Source of the DNA: Macrolepiota albuminosa
Taxonomy: Eukaryota > Basidiomycota > Agaricomycetes > Agaricales > Agaricaceae
Reading direction: 5' to 3'
Assembly (NCBI GenBank): GCA_027475525.1
Contig: JAMWFC010000113.1
Span: 2,034,001-2,098,000 of the forward strand
Length of the DNA: 64,000 bases
The notes below the pieces were generated by a model. The model had not been told where the DNA came from. It ran no database searches and worked only from the letters and a program-made list of their open reading frames with translations. Positions 24,354 through 34,185 of the stretch are shown in pieces. A program made the translations under genes and the position numbers. Every line of letters begins with the position of its first letter. Within the stretch, counting starts at the first letter, position 1.

Positions 24354-25235
24354 GAGGGAACAGGGGACAAGTTCACGACAAATCTAATTGATTAGCCGAG
24401 CCTTTATAATAATTTTCAGAAGCCCATTTTTTGGGGTTGCGCTCTGTGCCGAGCTTGTTATCAATTCACTCGGTCTCTTCCCACTTTTTTTTTCTCAAAT
24501 ACTCAAACTTCTGCCGCTCCATCCAAACGTCCCGTAGCTCGCGAGTACCACAGTTGGTGTCTGTCGGTCCAGTCGAGAACTGTGGAAGGACTTGGAAATC
24601 ATTGTATCACGTGGACAATTATTGATGTTGGGGTAACTTATTACGTAGTTTATTCTCATCGGTACAGCGTAATTCAGTTGCTTGGTCCGGGTTTTGTGAA
24701 AGGAAGATGGATTGTACGAATGAATTAGATTGTATTGAGTTGCTTAAGACGGCTAAGGATCAATGCCGCTAATGTGTTCATTGTTACTCTGCTCTGTTGA
24801 TGTCTACCTACGTTAGTTCTGTAGTTGTAGCTCGTCACATCGATGAGACCTCTTGAACAGGACATACAAAATCATGAGCTCGAGCTTGTTTGTGGCAATT
24901 GCTGAAATCGCACATCCTTACACGTTTGACGGGTCGCAGAGGTTTTTGTTCGGGTGTGGTGGGCCCAGGGTTGGTAAGGGTTCGGACAACGATTCTCTCG
25001 GAACTCCGGACCTCCTTTTGGGGCGGCTCCGACGGGAAAAGCAAGTCCTCGTTTCACGAATATCGATCATGATCAATTCCTTGACCGGATGGATACAATC
25101 ACATCAATGCATAGTCCAACTCGTCCAACTGCTTGTAAACGCATGCTAACGCTGCCTTGACTGATGAGAAAATAGAGACTAGGGGTATGTATGAGTATAC
25201 TTGACAGTAGTATAAAGCCGATACATACCTCAGTC
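24354..25235. other. intergenic, desaturase promoter side and LINE left flank
   Basis: The first few hundred bases are the 5' flank of the desaturase gene. The rest has no credible frame. The right edge is the left copy of the LINE target-site duplication (25236-25250). Confidence 0.45.
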
Positions 25236-25350
25236 TAATGCCAGAAAGACGAGGGGGGGCCCCTTGACCAGTAACCACCATGTGGTACATACAAACTCGA
25301 ACAAACTAAAACAGGCAGCTAACGCTGGCCTGTGCCCCCAAACGGGAGGC

Positions 25351-25399
25351 GCACCGAAAGGTGTAAAAGCATCGAAAGATGCCAACCACCGAAAGGTGG
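25351..25399 (+). other. three consecutive GAAA-loop hairpins in the LINE 5' UTR
   Basis: Hairpin 1 is CACC-GAAA-GGTG (25352-25363), hairpin 2 is GCATC-GAAA-GATGC (25369-25382) and hairpin 3 is CCACC-GAAA-GGTGG (25386-25399). Stems are 4, 5 and 5 bp, perfect and different in sequence, but each loop is the stable GNRA tetraloop GAAA. Spacers are 5 and 3 nt. They lie 101-149 nt from the element's 5' end. In RNA this would form a rigid triple-hairpin; a role in packaging, translation or processing is possible but unproven. Confidence 0.75.
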
Positions 25400-25851
25400 A
25401 GTCAATGCCCCCCCCCCCCTCCCACCGCCATAGAGCATTCGCCCCAAACTTCTTGGGTGCATCCATCGGGGAAAATCGGGAACCGTCTCAGCACGGATAT
25501 CGCTATACCGAAAGCGAAAATGTTTATGCGGGACACACAATGTCAGGTTCGAATCTACGGATCTCAGAGTTGCCAGAAACTATTGAGACCACGACCACAA
25601 AATTCCTCATAAACCGGCGGAAGGTGTACTCAGTAGAACGTATAGTACAGAAGTACTCTCGCACCTTTCACTGAACCTGATGTACTAGATTGACACATTT
25701 TAACAAGACATGGATAGACAAACGAAGCGGGAGTGGATCCCACTGATTCAGGGACACTCAAATTTATCGATGGCATAATGACCTGAAAGTTTACCGATCA
25801 ATGGACTAAAATACAAGCGAGAAATACCCCTAGACACGAACGACCTCCAGC

Positions 25852-27666
25852 ATGTCGAGCGAACAATTCGCTATGGCTAGCAGCCCACCCTCAGGCCCAA
25901 ATACTCCTCAAGAGAACCAGGGCATAGAAAGAGACTCACCCTACAAAGGGGTACCGGAGGCGCAGCAACCAAACCTACAGGCAGATGAGGCCTTTCCCCC
26001 CTTACAGGCGAAGGAGAGAAACGATAAGGTCTCCGCCACGAAATCCCACACTGGGAAAGTAAGACTCATTTTCGGAGGGAACCGTCTAAGAGACCAGGAA
26101 ACCGCAAAGCGCGCGCAGCCCCCGAGCCCCATGAAGGACAGGACGCCAAAAAGGCATACGTCAGAAGCTGACCCCCCGGTGGGCTCTCAAGATCTCCTAG
26201 AATCCAGAAACACCCAGTCTCCCACACCGGGCCAGGGACAGCAAGTTTTCCTCACCCATGAGGATAACGCAGAAGAAAATGCTCTGAATGGTATGGACGA
26301 CATTACCGATGTGAGGGGAGGAGGCCCACAAAGGGACTTCATGGAGGTAGATGACATATACCTCGACCAAAGCAACACGGCAGTGGCTGACAGCGAATGG
26401 GACGATATCCTGAACGCCCCATCTGTGCCCCATCGACCAACGAGCACCCCATTCCGCTTTAACAGCCCCGCAGCTGGAGATACACAGCCAAACCACCCCT
26501 CCCCCCTCGCAAGAGCCAAAACCACCGAAAGAGCCCCCTCGACCATCCACAGTAGCTCCCCCACGATCACAAGCCGCGATGGGAGGAGAGCCGCCGTGAT
26601 AGATAGCATTCACAGGGATACAAAGAGCGAAGACCACATTACAACAAACTCTGCCGGCCTCCAGAGAACCGCAGCCCCTAACGGTGGATGGCCGAAGATA
26701 CACTTAGACGCAAACCCTCTCGACAACGTCATCCCCTCCCAAGTCGCCGCTTGGAAGAAAATCACAACTGGCAAACTATGGGCCAGGATTTTTAGGGGCA
26801 AATACGAGACGAACAGCATGGGAACGGTAGATAAGACACGAGCGCTCATAAAAAGCCTAGTCCGGGTCGAGAACGATGTACTCCTAGGGGTTTCATTTCC
26901 CCAACAAGAACGCCCAATGGACTCGGACCGTTTCCCGACACCATATCATATGTTTGTATCCGGCCTCACACCAGCCCAGGTCGAATACATAACGAGCCTC
27001 GAAGTGGTATCAACGAAGGATATCACAGTGATCTTTATGCCCATGAAGGACCTGCGCCCCACCTTCGTCCTCACGATTTATGGCCTGACTTTCTACGATT
27101 CCCCGGAGGCACACCAGGCAGTAACCGACCTAGTAAAATCCTGCATCAAGGACTCGGAGGCGATCGTGAAGCTAATAATGGAACGCGCACCCAATCTAAA
27201 GGAAAGGGTCTTCAATGACATTCTCAACAACATCTCGGTGAAATTCCTCAATGTCAAGAGGAGTAACCTGAAGGGAGGTGATTTCAGAGGGTGGAACGTT
27301 TTCTTACACCACTCTTACTTGTCGGATGAAGACCACGTAAAAGTCATCCAACTTATGCGGACGTGTACCTTCCCTTCGGCCACGTCCGGTTTCGGCGTAC
27401 CCCTCCGCGGCAGGGACACACTTCTATGTGTCAACTGCAAGTCGATCGACCACGACATGCTTAATTGCCCATTCCCGGACCTACCTGGCTGGCTAGGATA
27501 TAAGCCCCCTCCAGAACAACTTAACCAGGCTGCCACGAGAGCGTACGGTGACGGAAGTGTGCCCAATAATGATGGATATGCAAACTACAGGGGGAGGGGT
27601 AGAGGGAGAGGGGGTAGAGGTGTAAGGCCCTATGGCCGTCATAGTTTTAGAGGACAATGGATGTAA
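25852..27666 (+). CDS. LINE ORF1, gag-like RNA-binding protein
   Basis: This 604-residue protein has a disordered, acidic and Pro-rich N-terminal half (about 1-280), then a folded region (about 290-510, including FPTPYHMFVSGLTPAQVEYI). A CCHC knuckle follows, CVNCKSIDHDMLNC, at about residue 524 with spacing CX2CX4HX4C, and then a Gly/Arg-rich tail (YRGRGRGRGGRGVRPYGR). Knuckle plus RGG tail fits a nucleic-acid-binding protein that coats the LINE RNA. No stop or frameshift is present. The start is the first ATG (MSSEQFAMASSPP), about 600 nt from the element's 5' end. Confidence 0.88.
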   Translation: MSSEQFAMASSPPSGPNTPQENQGIERDSPYKGVPEAQQPNLQADEAFPPLQAKERNDKVSATKSHTGKVRLIFGGNRLRDQETAKRAQPPSPMKDRTPKRHTSEADPPVGSQDLLESRNTQSPTPGQGQQVFLTHEDNAEENALNGMDDITDVRGGGPQRDFMEVDDIYLDQSNTAVADSEWDDILNAPSVPHRPTSTPFRFNSPAAGDTQPNHPSPLARAKTTERAPSTIHSSSPTITSRDGRRAAVIDSIHRDTKSEDHITTNSAGLQRTAAPNGGWPKIHLDANPLDNVIPSQVAAWKKITTGKLWARIFRGKYETNSMGTVDKTRALIKSLVRVENDVLLGVSFPQQERPMDSDRFPTPYHMFVSGLTPAQVEYITSLEVVSTKDITVIFMPMKDLRPTFVLTIYGLTFYDSPEAHQAVTDLVKSCIKDSEAIVKLIMERAPNLKERVFNDILNNISVKFLNVKRSNLKGGDFRGWNVFLHHSYLSDEDHVKVIQLMRTCTFPSATSGFGVPLRGRDTLLCVNCKSIDHDMLNCPFPDLPGWLGYKPPPEQLNQAATRAYGDGSVPNNDGYANYRGRGRGRGGRGVRPYGRHSFRGQWM

Positions 27667-28379
27667 ATGTGTAGCCCCCCCCCACAATCCTAGCAGTGTT
27701 GACAGTGAGTTGGAGCGAATACGCGACCTCCAAGGATGGTCGAAGGAAAATATGGAAAGTAGTGAGTGAGAAACTCATAGCGCGCTACCATACACAGCAA
27801 GTGGGTTGTTGCTGGTAATGGATGTCCCATAAACGGAGAATATACTGGCCATACGTGGTACAGGTAGGTCACGGAACCACGTCGAGAGACAAACAACGGC
27901 AGTCTACAAAAAGTAGAGGAAGGTGCCGTGCAGCAGTCCTGCTTAAGCAGCGAGATAAACGTAGCTTGTCCCACAGAGCTGCAGTAACCTCAATGCAACG
28001 TCCCCCCTGAATGCTTGGGAAATGCTTTCACCCCGAGATAGCATGGTTGGCTACTCGGTAAGTCTTATCAACCATAACAACATCATCATCTATACAACTA
28101 GGTTCAATTTTATCCAACAACGGTTCGAACCTCCCTGCTCCCGGAGGACCAAGAGAGCCCGCCACCACTCCAATCCTACACACCGGGAATGGGGAGTACG
28201 GAGGTGGTTCCCCAAATCTACCCTACATCTCTATCGGCACCCCGACTCTCCCCCCATCGCCACCAATTACGTGCGAAGAGATAGGCACATCCAGGATAGT
28301 CTGGCCTGGGGGTCGGACTGTCCCCGCCATTAATAACGTCGACGAAGTCCCCAGAGGCAATGACGCACCAAGAGGCACA

Positions 28380-31300
28380 ATGCAGGGGCCAAACCCAGTG
28401 GCAAACTACAGAAACAAAGAGGAAGGATTAGCGGCCACAGTAATAGTAGACACCAACCGCGAGGCCCAATGGGAACAACACACGGCAGGAGATAGCGGTG
28501 ACAGGAGGCCTCATGCAGAATCCCACGATGCAAGTCGACCCTCACCCAAGCATACGAGAGCAGCGCTTCGCATAGGCTCACTGAATATAAGAGGTTTCAG
28601 GGCAACAGGAGTGCCCAGATCTGACAACAAATGGAATCACGTTAACCAAGTAATGAGAGATAAGAAAATAGGAATACTATCGGTCCAGGAGGCTCACCTC
28701 TCGGATGATCGAAAAGAAGAGGTGGAAAAGCTCTTTGGAAAGAGACTTAAGGTAGTCCACTCCCCAGACCCTGAAAACCCAACTGGAAAAGGCGGAATCG
28801 CAGTGGTACTGAACCGAAATTTGTTAAATGTCCACGATGCGGAGTCGAAAACGATTGTCCCAGGAAGAGCGATCCTCGTATCGGTGAGGTGGCATAAAGA
28901 GGAAGTAATCAACCTCTTAGCAGTGTATGCCCCCAACGTCACAGAGCATGACGGGGAGGAGAATGGAAATTTCTGGCGCACCCTAAATAATTTCTTCCTG
29001 AACAACCCAAGGTATAAGGTCGACGTAATGGCAGGCGACCTCAACATGGTGGAAAATGCACAGGATAGGTCCCCGGCGAGGGAAGACCCAACCGAGGCAA
29101 CGGAAGCTTTGGACTGCCTAAAACAGACCCTATTCATGAGAGATGCCTGGAGAGACGCATTCCCGACAAAGAGAGCCTTCTCCTATGTCCAGGATGCTAC
29201 CTCGTCCATGTCAAGGATCGACAGAATATATATGACGGATCCACTTAGCATATCCACGCGCGACTGGTCAATCACACCTACAGGGATACCTGGAACCGAT
29301 CATATGCTTACCACAGTACAAGTAGCACACGCGGATGCACCGATAATTGGCAAAGGTAGATGGGTAATGAAAAGCCATGTAATACGGGACGATAGATTCA
29401 GAAAGTTTGTCGTAGAAACGGGAGCAGCAGCACTGAATGAAATTAAGGCTCTGGGCAGCAGGAGACGGCCCGAAACTAATACTCAGACAATCTACAGGAC
29501 CTGGAAAAACAAAGTACTGTCCTACGCGAAAGAAAGAGATAAGGCACTAGTGCCAAAATACATAATGGAGAAAAAGGTACTAGTAAGCGAACTGAATCAG
29601 AAACTGGGAAACCAAGGAATTGATGAAGTTGAAAAAAGAAAGGAGATAAAAGATACGATGAGGAGGATGGAGTCCCTGGAAAGAACGTATCACATGGCTA
29701 AAAGAGAAAGAATAGCGATTAAAAACAGGCTAGAGGGGGAGACAATGTGTAAGTACTGGACGACGTCGAATAAACAGGTGCAACCTAGAGACTTGATCTA
29801 TGCGCTCAGAAAAGACAGCCCCAATCAATACGAACCGCCATATGAAAGTAACTCAGTTAAGATGGCCGAAATGGCGAGGAACTATCATGATAAGCTCCAG
29901 AATAAACGAAGAAATATATCGGACCAACTGCGAGAGGAAAAAACCCGGAAGGTGTTAAGCACAATAAGAACGCGAACCTCGGAGCGACAGAAAGAAAATC
30001 TGGGTAGCATAATCGAGACCAAGGAGCTACTAACAGCGTTAAAGCTCTCGAATAATAGTTCGGCACCGGGCCCGGATGGAATCCCATATGAATTCTGGAA
30101 GTCTTTTAACAACAAGTTCATCAACGACGCAAAGCAGAACATGAGAGGGGGCTCACAAAAAGTGATATGCAATATAATAGAATTATTGGAACTTTTGTAT
30201 GGAGATATACAAATATATGGTACCATCGAAAATTCCACCTTTGCGGAAGGATGGATGTGCCCACTCTACAAGAAGAATGACCGTTCAGAGATAGCGAACT
30301 ATAGGCCCATAACTTGCCTGAACACGGACTACAAAATCCTGACTAAGGCACTTTCGAGCAGGCTGTCATTTGTAATTAGAGATCTGATACATCCCAGCCA
30401 AGCTGGGTTCATCCCAGGAAGAAGCATAGCAGAACAAACAAAGCTAATAAGAATGATGATGCAGTATGCGGAAGCGAAAGAACAAAATGGGCTCATCGTG
30501 GCCTTGGACCAGGAAAAAGCATATGATAGGATTGAGCATGACTACCTTTGGAGGGCCCTGGAAACCTTCGGCATCCCACGATCATTTATAAATACAGTCA
30601 AGTCGCTATACAAAAACGCTGAGACCCGAATTATGATAAACGGAGTAATGAGCTCACCGTGGCAGATAACAAGAGGGGTGAGGCAAGGAGACCCCCTCTC
30701 ATGCCTCCTCTTCGACCTAGCAATAGAACCTCTGGCAGCCTCCCTCAGGCAATCTAACCTGAAAGGCTATAACATCCCGGGGCATGCAGAGAAACTGATA
30801 GCCAACCTTTTTGCTGATGATACGACCACCTTCCTTTCAATGGAGGATGATGTAGAAGATTTGAACCCCATTCTGGAGGACTGGTGCATGGCCTCGGGAG
30901 CAAACTTCAACACAGAGAAGACAGAGATAATTCCAATAGGAACTCTGGAATACAGGAAACAAGTGCTAGAAAACAGGAGGTCTAGACCGGATGGCCCCAT
31001 AATATCGAGCAATATCAGAATAGCTGAGGAAGGCACGCTAGTGCGAATACTAGGCGCCTGGTATGGTAATGCCGCGGACCTGAATGCCCCATGGACCAAC
31101 GTTTTGGAAAAGATCGACAAATGCCTTGCAAATTGGGAGAAAAGTCATCCCACAATGGAGGGCAGACGACACATCGCGCAAATGGTGATCGCGGGCATGT
31201 CCCAGTACCTAGCGCAAGTCCAGGGTATGTCTCCCCAGACAGAAAAGTTACTAGCAAAGAGAGCAGTGAAGTTCATGTGGGCCGGGAAAAGCTCACTGGT

Positions 31301-33413
31301 AAACGAAACTACGATGTATGAACCATTTGACAAGGGGGGTAGAGCCCTAGTAGACATTAGAACAAGAAACAAGGCTATAAATATCATGTGGCTAAAGTCC
31401 TACCTAAAATTTGGGAATGACCGACCCCTATGGGCCCTAGTAGCGGACGCCCTGATGGCTGATAACACCCCAAAGTCTGAGGAGAATGTAGATGATAGAA
31501 TAAAAGTATCGCCGTTCCTACAATCGTGGAAGACGAAAGTGTCGTCCAGGGGAGATACAAGCCCAGACATTACGAGTCTCTTCAGAATAGCAACAGAATT
31601 TAACGTACGACCCGAAGGCCTTGCTTTCAGCAGAGATATTCTGAGGCAGATGCCAATATGGTACCACATCGCGGCGGACCCAAAAATCAGAAGGATGAAC
31701 CAAGGAAAAATGGCAGAATGTCTCAGGAGTAAACACAAGGTACTCCTGGTTGGGGACGCGGAAAAACTAGGTGAAAAAATAACATGCGCTACGCATCGAG
31801 ATTCGGACGAGTGTGAATGTGAGGACTGCATAGAATTAGAGATTTCGGTAGGATGCATGCACCCATCCTCGTGTGTCACACGAGCGAGAGACATGCTAGG
31901 AACGCTCCCGGCGAAGTGGGATCCGAGGGCGACACAACCCGACGACAGATTGGAAGCAACTCATGACGAGATCCCTGAAGCCGTTCAGAATCTGGGAGTG
32001 GTATTTGATGCGAGACTGGCGACAGAAGGCCCCCTGGCGGATATATTCAGAATTTTCACTACAGGCCCTACATACTCCTCGGTATACATCCCAGAGGTCC
32101 ACAACAATGAGAATGAACTGCGAACTGCTTTCATAAAGAGTAAAAACAAATTTGACGAGACTTTAGGAACAATACAAGTAGGGGCTGGTGTGGCCTTCAG
32201 TGAACGTGAGGACCTCAATTGTGAGGGAAAATGGTATGATAACAGGCTAGAGCAGAGGGGCGGCGTGTTACTTGCGACAATTTTAGCTTCGATGAAGTCA
32301 GGAACAAAAGCCCCGCTAATCCTAAACATTAGATCGCAGCAGGATATGGCCGAACTAACGGAGGACCTACATGAGAAAGAAGACAGAGGTTTCCTGGGAG
32401 TGAGAAACGCTGGACTACTCAGGACTGCCTTGGGTCGCCTGAGGATGCATAGGTCCCCGATCATCTTCCAAGACATTAAAGAACATCCATACACAGCGAC
32501 GGAAAGGACAGCGGAAAACTTGGCAGAATTGGCAATGAACAACGAAAGACTACTAGTCCTCCCCCCCATCCCTACAGAACTCCACCTGACGGGAGCGAAA
32601 CTGTCTAAAGTAACGCAGTCAATAGCGTACAAAACAATCAAACAGATCACACCCACACAGCCAAGGCCAAGGACAGTCAGAGTAATAGAAGATGTGAAGG
32701 AGACAGTGAAATTGATGAATAAAAGATCTCCGAGTGAGAAAATGATTTGGTCCAGCTTACGCGATGCAGACCTATCAAAAATAATGAAGGTCTTCCTATG
32801 GAAGTGTCTCCACGATGCCTACAAGGTGGGATCGTATTGGAATAGGGAAACAATGCAAGCGGAACTGAAGAGCCGTAGAACATGCAGGCACGACGGCAAG
32901 GAAGACTCCCTGAACCACATAATCTCTGAGTGCTCTTGTGCGGGCCAAGGGTTGGTGTGGGAAGAAGCAGAAAACGTATGGAGAAGGAAGACTGGGGAGA
33001 TATGGCCAAAGCGCAACCTGCCCATTGTGCTGGGAAGCACACTGGCGAAGTTCAAAGGCAGCAATGGCAGAGTCTCAATAGGGCTGACCAGACTACATAA
33101 AATATTGAACGTAGAGGCGGCATACTTCATATGGACCTTGCGGTGTGACAGAGTAATAAATAAAGATGATACCCCATTCTCGAACGTAGAAATAAAAAAC
33201 AGGTGGAATAAGGTGCTCCGAGATAGAGCCGAACTAGATGTAAAGATGACAGATAGAAAATTAGGCAAAAAAGCCATCCCCATCCCTGTAGTGATAGAGA
33301 CCTGGGACGACACTGAAATTATCAGCCTAGAAAGGCTGAAAGAGCTGGATGAAGACTCACAAGGCGGGGTTTTAGTGGGTAGTTGGCCGGAACGTAGGAG
33401 CGGGGTTGGTTGA
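28380..33413 (+). CDS. LINE ORF2: AP-type endonuclease, reverse transcriptase, degenerate RNase H
   Basis: This 1677-residue protein starts with an endonuclease/exonuclease/phosphatase domain (about 60-315): SLNIRGF, SVQEAHLSD, MAGDLNMV, SRIDRIY and GTDHMLTTV. The reverse transcriptase (about 560-900) has NNSSAPGPDGIPYEFW, NYRPITCLN, QAGFIPGRS, GVRQGDPLS and the catalytic LFADDTTTF. A region at about 1260-1390 aligns with LINE RNase H (VGAGVAFSERED, then EDRGFLGVRNAGLLRTAL and LGRLRMH) but lacks the expected acidic residues. Near 1500 a Cys/His motif (TCRHDGKEDSLNHIISEC) precedes the C-terminus. The frame is open upstream of the ATG to about 28060 without another ATG, so the true start could involve reinitiation or another mechanism. 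The enzyme would nick the target and prime reverse transcription there. Confidence 0.93.
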   Translation: MQGPNPVANYRNKEEGLAATVIVDTNREAQWEQHTAGDSGDRRPHAESHDASRPSPKHTRAALRIGSLNIRGFRATGVPRSDNKWNHVNQVMRDKKIGILSVQEAHLSDDRKEEVEKLFGKRLKVVHSPDPENPTGKGGIAVVLNRNLLNVHDAESKTIVPGRAILVSVRWHKEEVINLLAVYAPNVTEHDGEENGNFWRTLNNFFLNNPRYKVDVMAGDLNMVENAQDRSPAREDPTEATEALDCLKQTLFMRDAWRDAFPTKRAFSYVQDATSSMSRIDRIYMTDPLSISTRDWSITPTGIPGTDHMLTTVQVAHADAPIIGKGRWVMKSHVIRDDRFRKFVVETGAAALNEIKALGSRRRPETNTQTIYRTWKNKVLSYAKERDKALVPKYIMEKKVLVSELNQKLGNQGIDEVEKRKEIKDTMRRMESLERTYHMAKRERIAIKNRLEGETMCKYWTTSNKQVQPRDLIYALRKDSPNQYEPPYESNSVKMAEMARNYHDKLQNKRRNISDQLREEKTRKVLSTIRTRTSERQKENLGSIIETKELLTALKLSNNSSAPGPDGIPYEFWKSFNNKFINDAKQNMRGGSQKVICNIIELLELLYGDIQIYGTIENSTFAEGWMCPLYKKNDRSEIANYRPITCLNTDYKILTKALSSRLSFVIRDLIHPSQAGFIPGRSIAEQTKLIRMMMQYAEAKEQNGLIVALDQEKAYDRIEHDYLWRALETFGIPRSFINTVKSLYKNAETRIMINGVMSSPWQITRGVRQGDPLSCLLFDLAIEPLAASLRQSNLKGYNIPGHAEKLIANLFADDTTTFLSMEDDVEDLNPILEDWCMASGANFNTEKTEIIPIGTLEYRKQVLENRRSRPDGPIISSNIRIAEEGTLVRILGAWYGNAADLNAPWTNVLEKIDKCLANWEKSHPTMEGRRHIAQMVIAGMSQYLAQVQGMSPQTEKLLAKRAVKFMWAGKSSLVNETTMYEPFDKGGRALVDIRTRNKAINIMWLKSYLKFGNDRPLWALVADALMADNTPKSEENVDDRIKVSPFLQSWKTKVSSRGDTSPDITSLFRIATEFNVRPEGLAFSRDILRQMPIWYHIAADPKIRRMNQGKMAECLRSKHKVLLVGDAEKLGEKITCATHRDSDECECEDCIELEISVGCMHPSSCVTRARDMLGTLPAKWDPRATQPDDRLEATHDEIPEAVQNLGVVFDARLATEGPLADIFRIFTTGPTYSSVYIPEVHNNENELRTAFIKSKNKFDETLGTIQVGAGVAFSEREDLNCEGKWYDNRLEQRGGVLLATILASMKSGTKAPLILNIRSQQDMAELTEDLHEKEDRGFLGVRNAGLLRTALGRLRMHRSPIIFQDIKEHPYTATERTAENLAELAMNNERLLVLPPIPTELHLTGAKLSKVTQSIAYKTIKQITPTQPRPRTVRVIEDVKETVKLMNKRSPSEKMIWSSLRDADLSKIMKVFLWKCLHDAYKVGSYWNRETMQAELKSRRTCRHDGKEDSLNHIISECSCAGQGLVWEEAENVWRRKTGEIWPKRNLPIVLGSTLAKFKGSNGRVSIGLTRLHKILNVEAAYFIWTLRCDRVINKDDTPFSNVEIKNRWNKVLRDRAELDVKMTDRKLGKKAIPIPVVIETWDDTEIISLERLKELDEDSQGGVLVGSWPERRSGVG

Positions 33414-33501
33414 AGATGATACCCTGGGCCCAGAGTCCCACACACGTGCGTAAAGGCATTTCCTCGCGGAGACCATGTTAAGCTGCCGCTCAAGTAGTAG
33501 A

Positions 33502-33521
33502 ACCCGGTTTAAACTCCGGGT
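33502..33521 (+). other. LINE 3' UTR hairpin
   Basis: ACCCGG (33502-33507) and CCGGGT (33516-33521) form a perfect 6-bp stem around an 8-nt loop, about 70 nt before the poly-A tail. The truncated LINE at 39660-40670 keeps the same stem with one G-U wobble (ACTCGG with CCGGGT). That suggests a structure used in template recognition by the RT. Confidence 0.55.
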
Positions 33522-33590
33522 GTGCAGCACAGCGGGTTAGAGAGCCTCGCCAAGGGCGTCGGTTTTTTCTAGCTACTCGAAACGCTACTC

Positions 33591-33630
<40 letters not shown>

Positions 33631-33643
33631 ATGCCAGAAAGAC

Positions 33644-34185
33644 TACCCAATCACAATCCAATGTCCGCCGATTCTCCTAATTAGTGTCACGCACTTAGCA
33701 CGTGCTCACTACCGTGATGTCGCGTGACACTCTCTGACTATAACTTACGCGGTGATCCATTTATGTATCAGTCCTGGCACGCGGGTTGATATCTGTAAGA
33801 CCTAATGTTAGATACAGAATAACTCAGTCGGTGTATCAACGATGTAGGACCAGATACAAGAACGAGACAGTTAAAGTAATCCTCAGTGAACCGTCTCGTG
33901 GAAGGGGTTTCACAGACATTAAACATTCCCCTTACACTGTCCAACTCCAAAAGTGTTATGCAGATCTTCAAGCACAATTCCACGTGGTCCTTGAGCGCTA
34001 AGTGGATTAATCCTTTCACTGTTGCCTTCAGTCAGCGCCAGAGCGAGATGAAAAACACTCAGGTAGCTTCTGACATGTTGCGGGGAGGATGTTATCACCA
34101 ATCAGAAGGCGTATATTCAATCATAATAAGTAGATAGGCCCTAGCGAAAAAAGCAAGAGTATTGGAGAACTCATAGACATTATAC
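33644..34185. other. intergenic, no gene seen
   Basis: This is the right flank of the LINE and the 3' side of the next minus-strand gene. Short frames show no pattern. Confidence 0.45.

Larger units (their letters stand above)
25251..33628 (+). mobile_element. full-length Tad1-like LINE retrotransposon
   Basis: The 8378-bp element has a 600-bp 5' UTR, ORF1 (gag-like), a 0.7-kb spacer, ORF2 (endonuclease-RT), a short 3' UTR and a 37-nt poly-A tail (33592-33628). It is flanked by the perfect 15-bp target-site duplication TAATGCCAGAAAGAC (25236-25250 and 33629-33643). Both ORFs are open over 604 and 1677 codons and the TSD is unmutated, so the insertion is young and possibly still active. Two decayed relatives are in the window (18593-18770 and 39660-40670). 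Confidence 0.95.

Noticed and set aside
25161..25175. CTGATGAGAAA, reminiscent of a hammerhead ribozyme core
   Set aside because: No stems I-III can be paired around it, and it lies outside the LINE, upstream of the target-site duplication.
25546..25556. GGTTCGAATCT, a box-B-like motif in the LINE 5' UTR
   Set aside because: There is no box A at the right distance and no cloverleaf can be drawn, so I do not call a tRNA or pol III promoter.
28694..29137. Minus-strand frames inside LINE ORF2
   Set aside because: They are shadows; the plus strand encodes the endonuclease domain with all its motifs.
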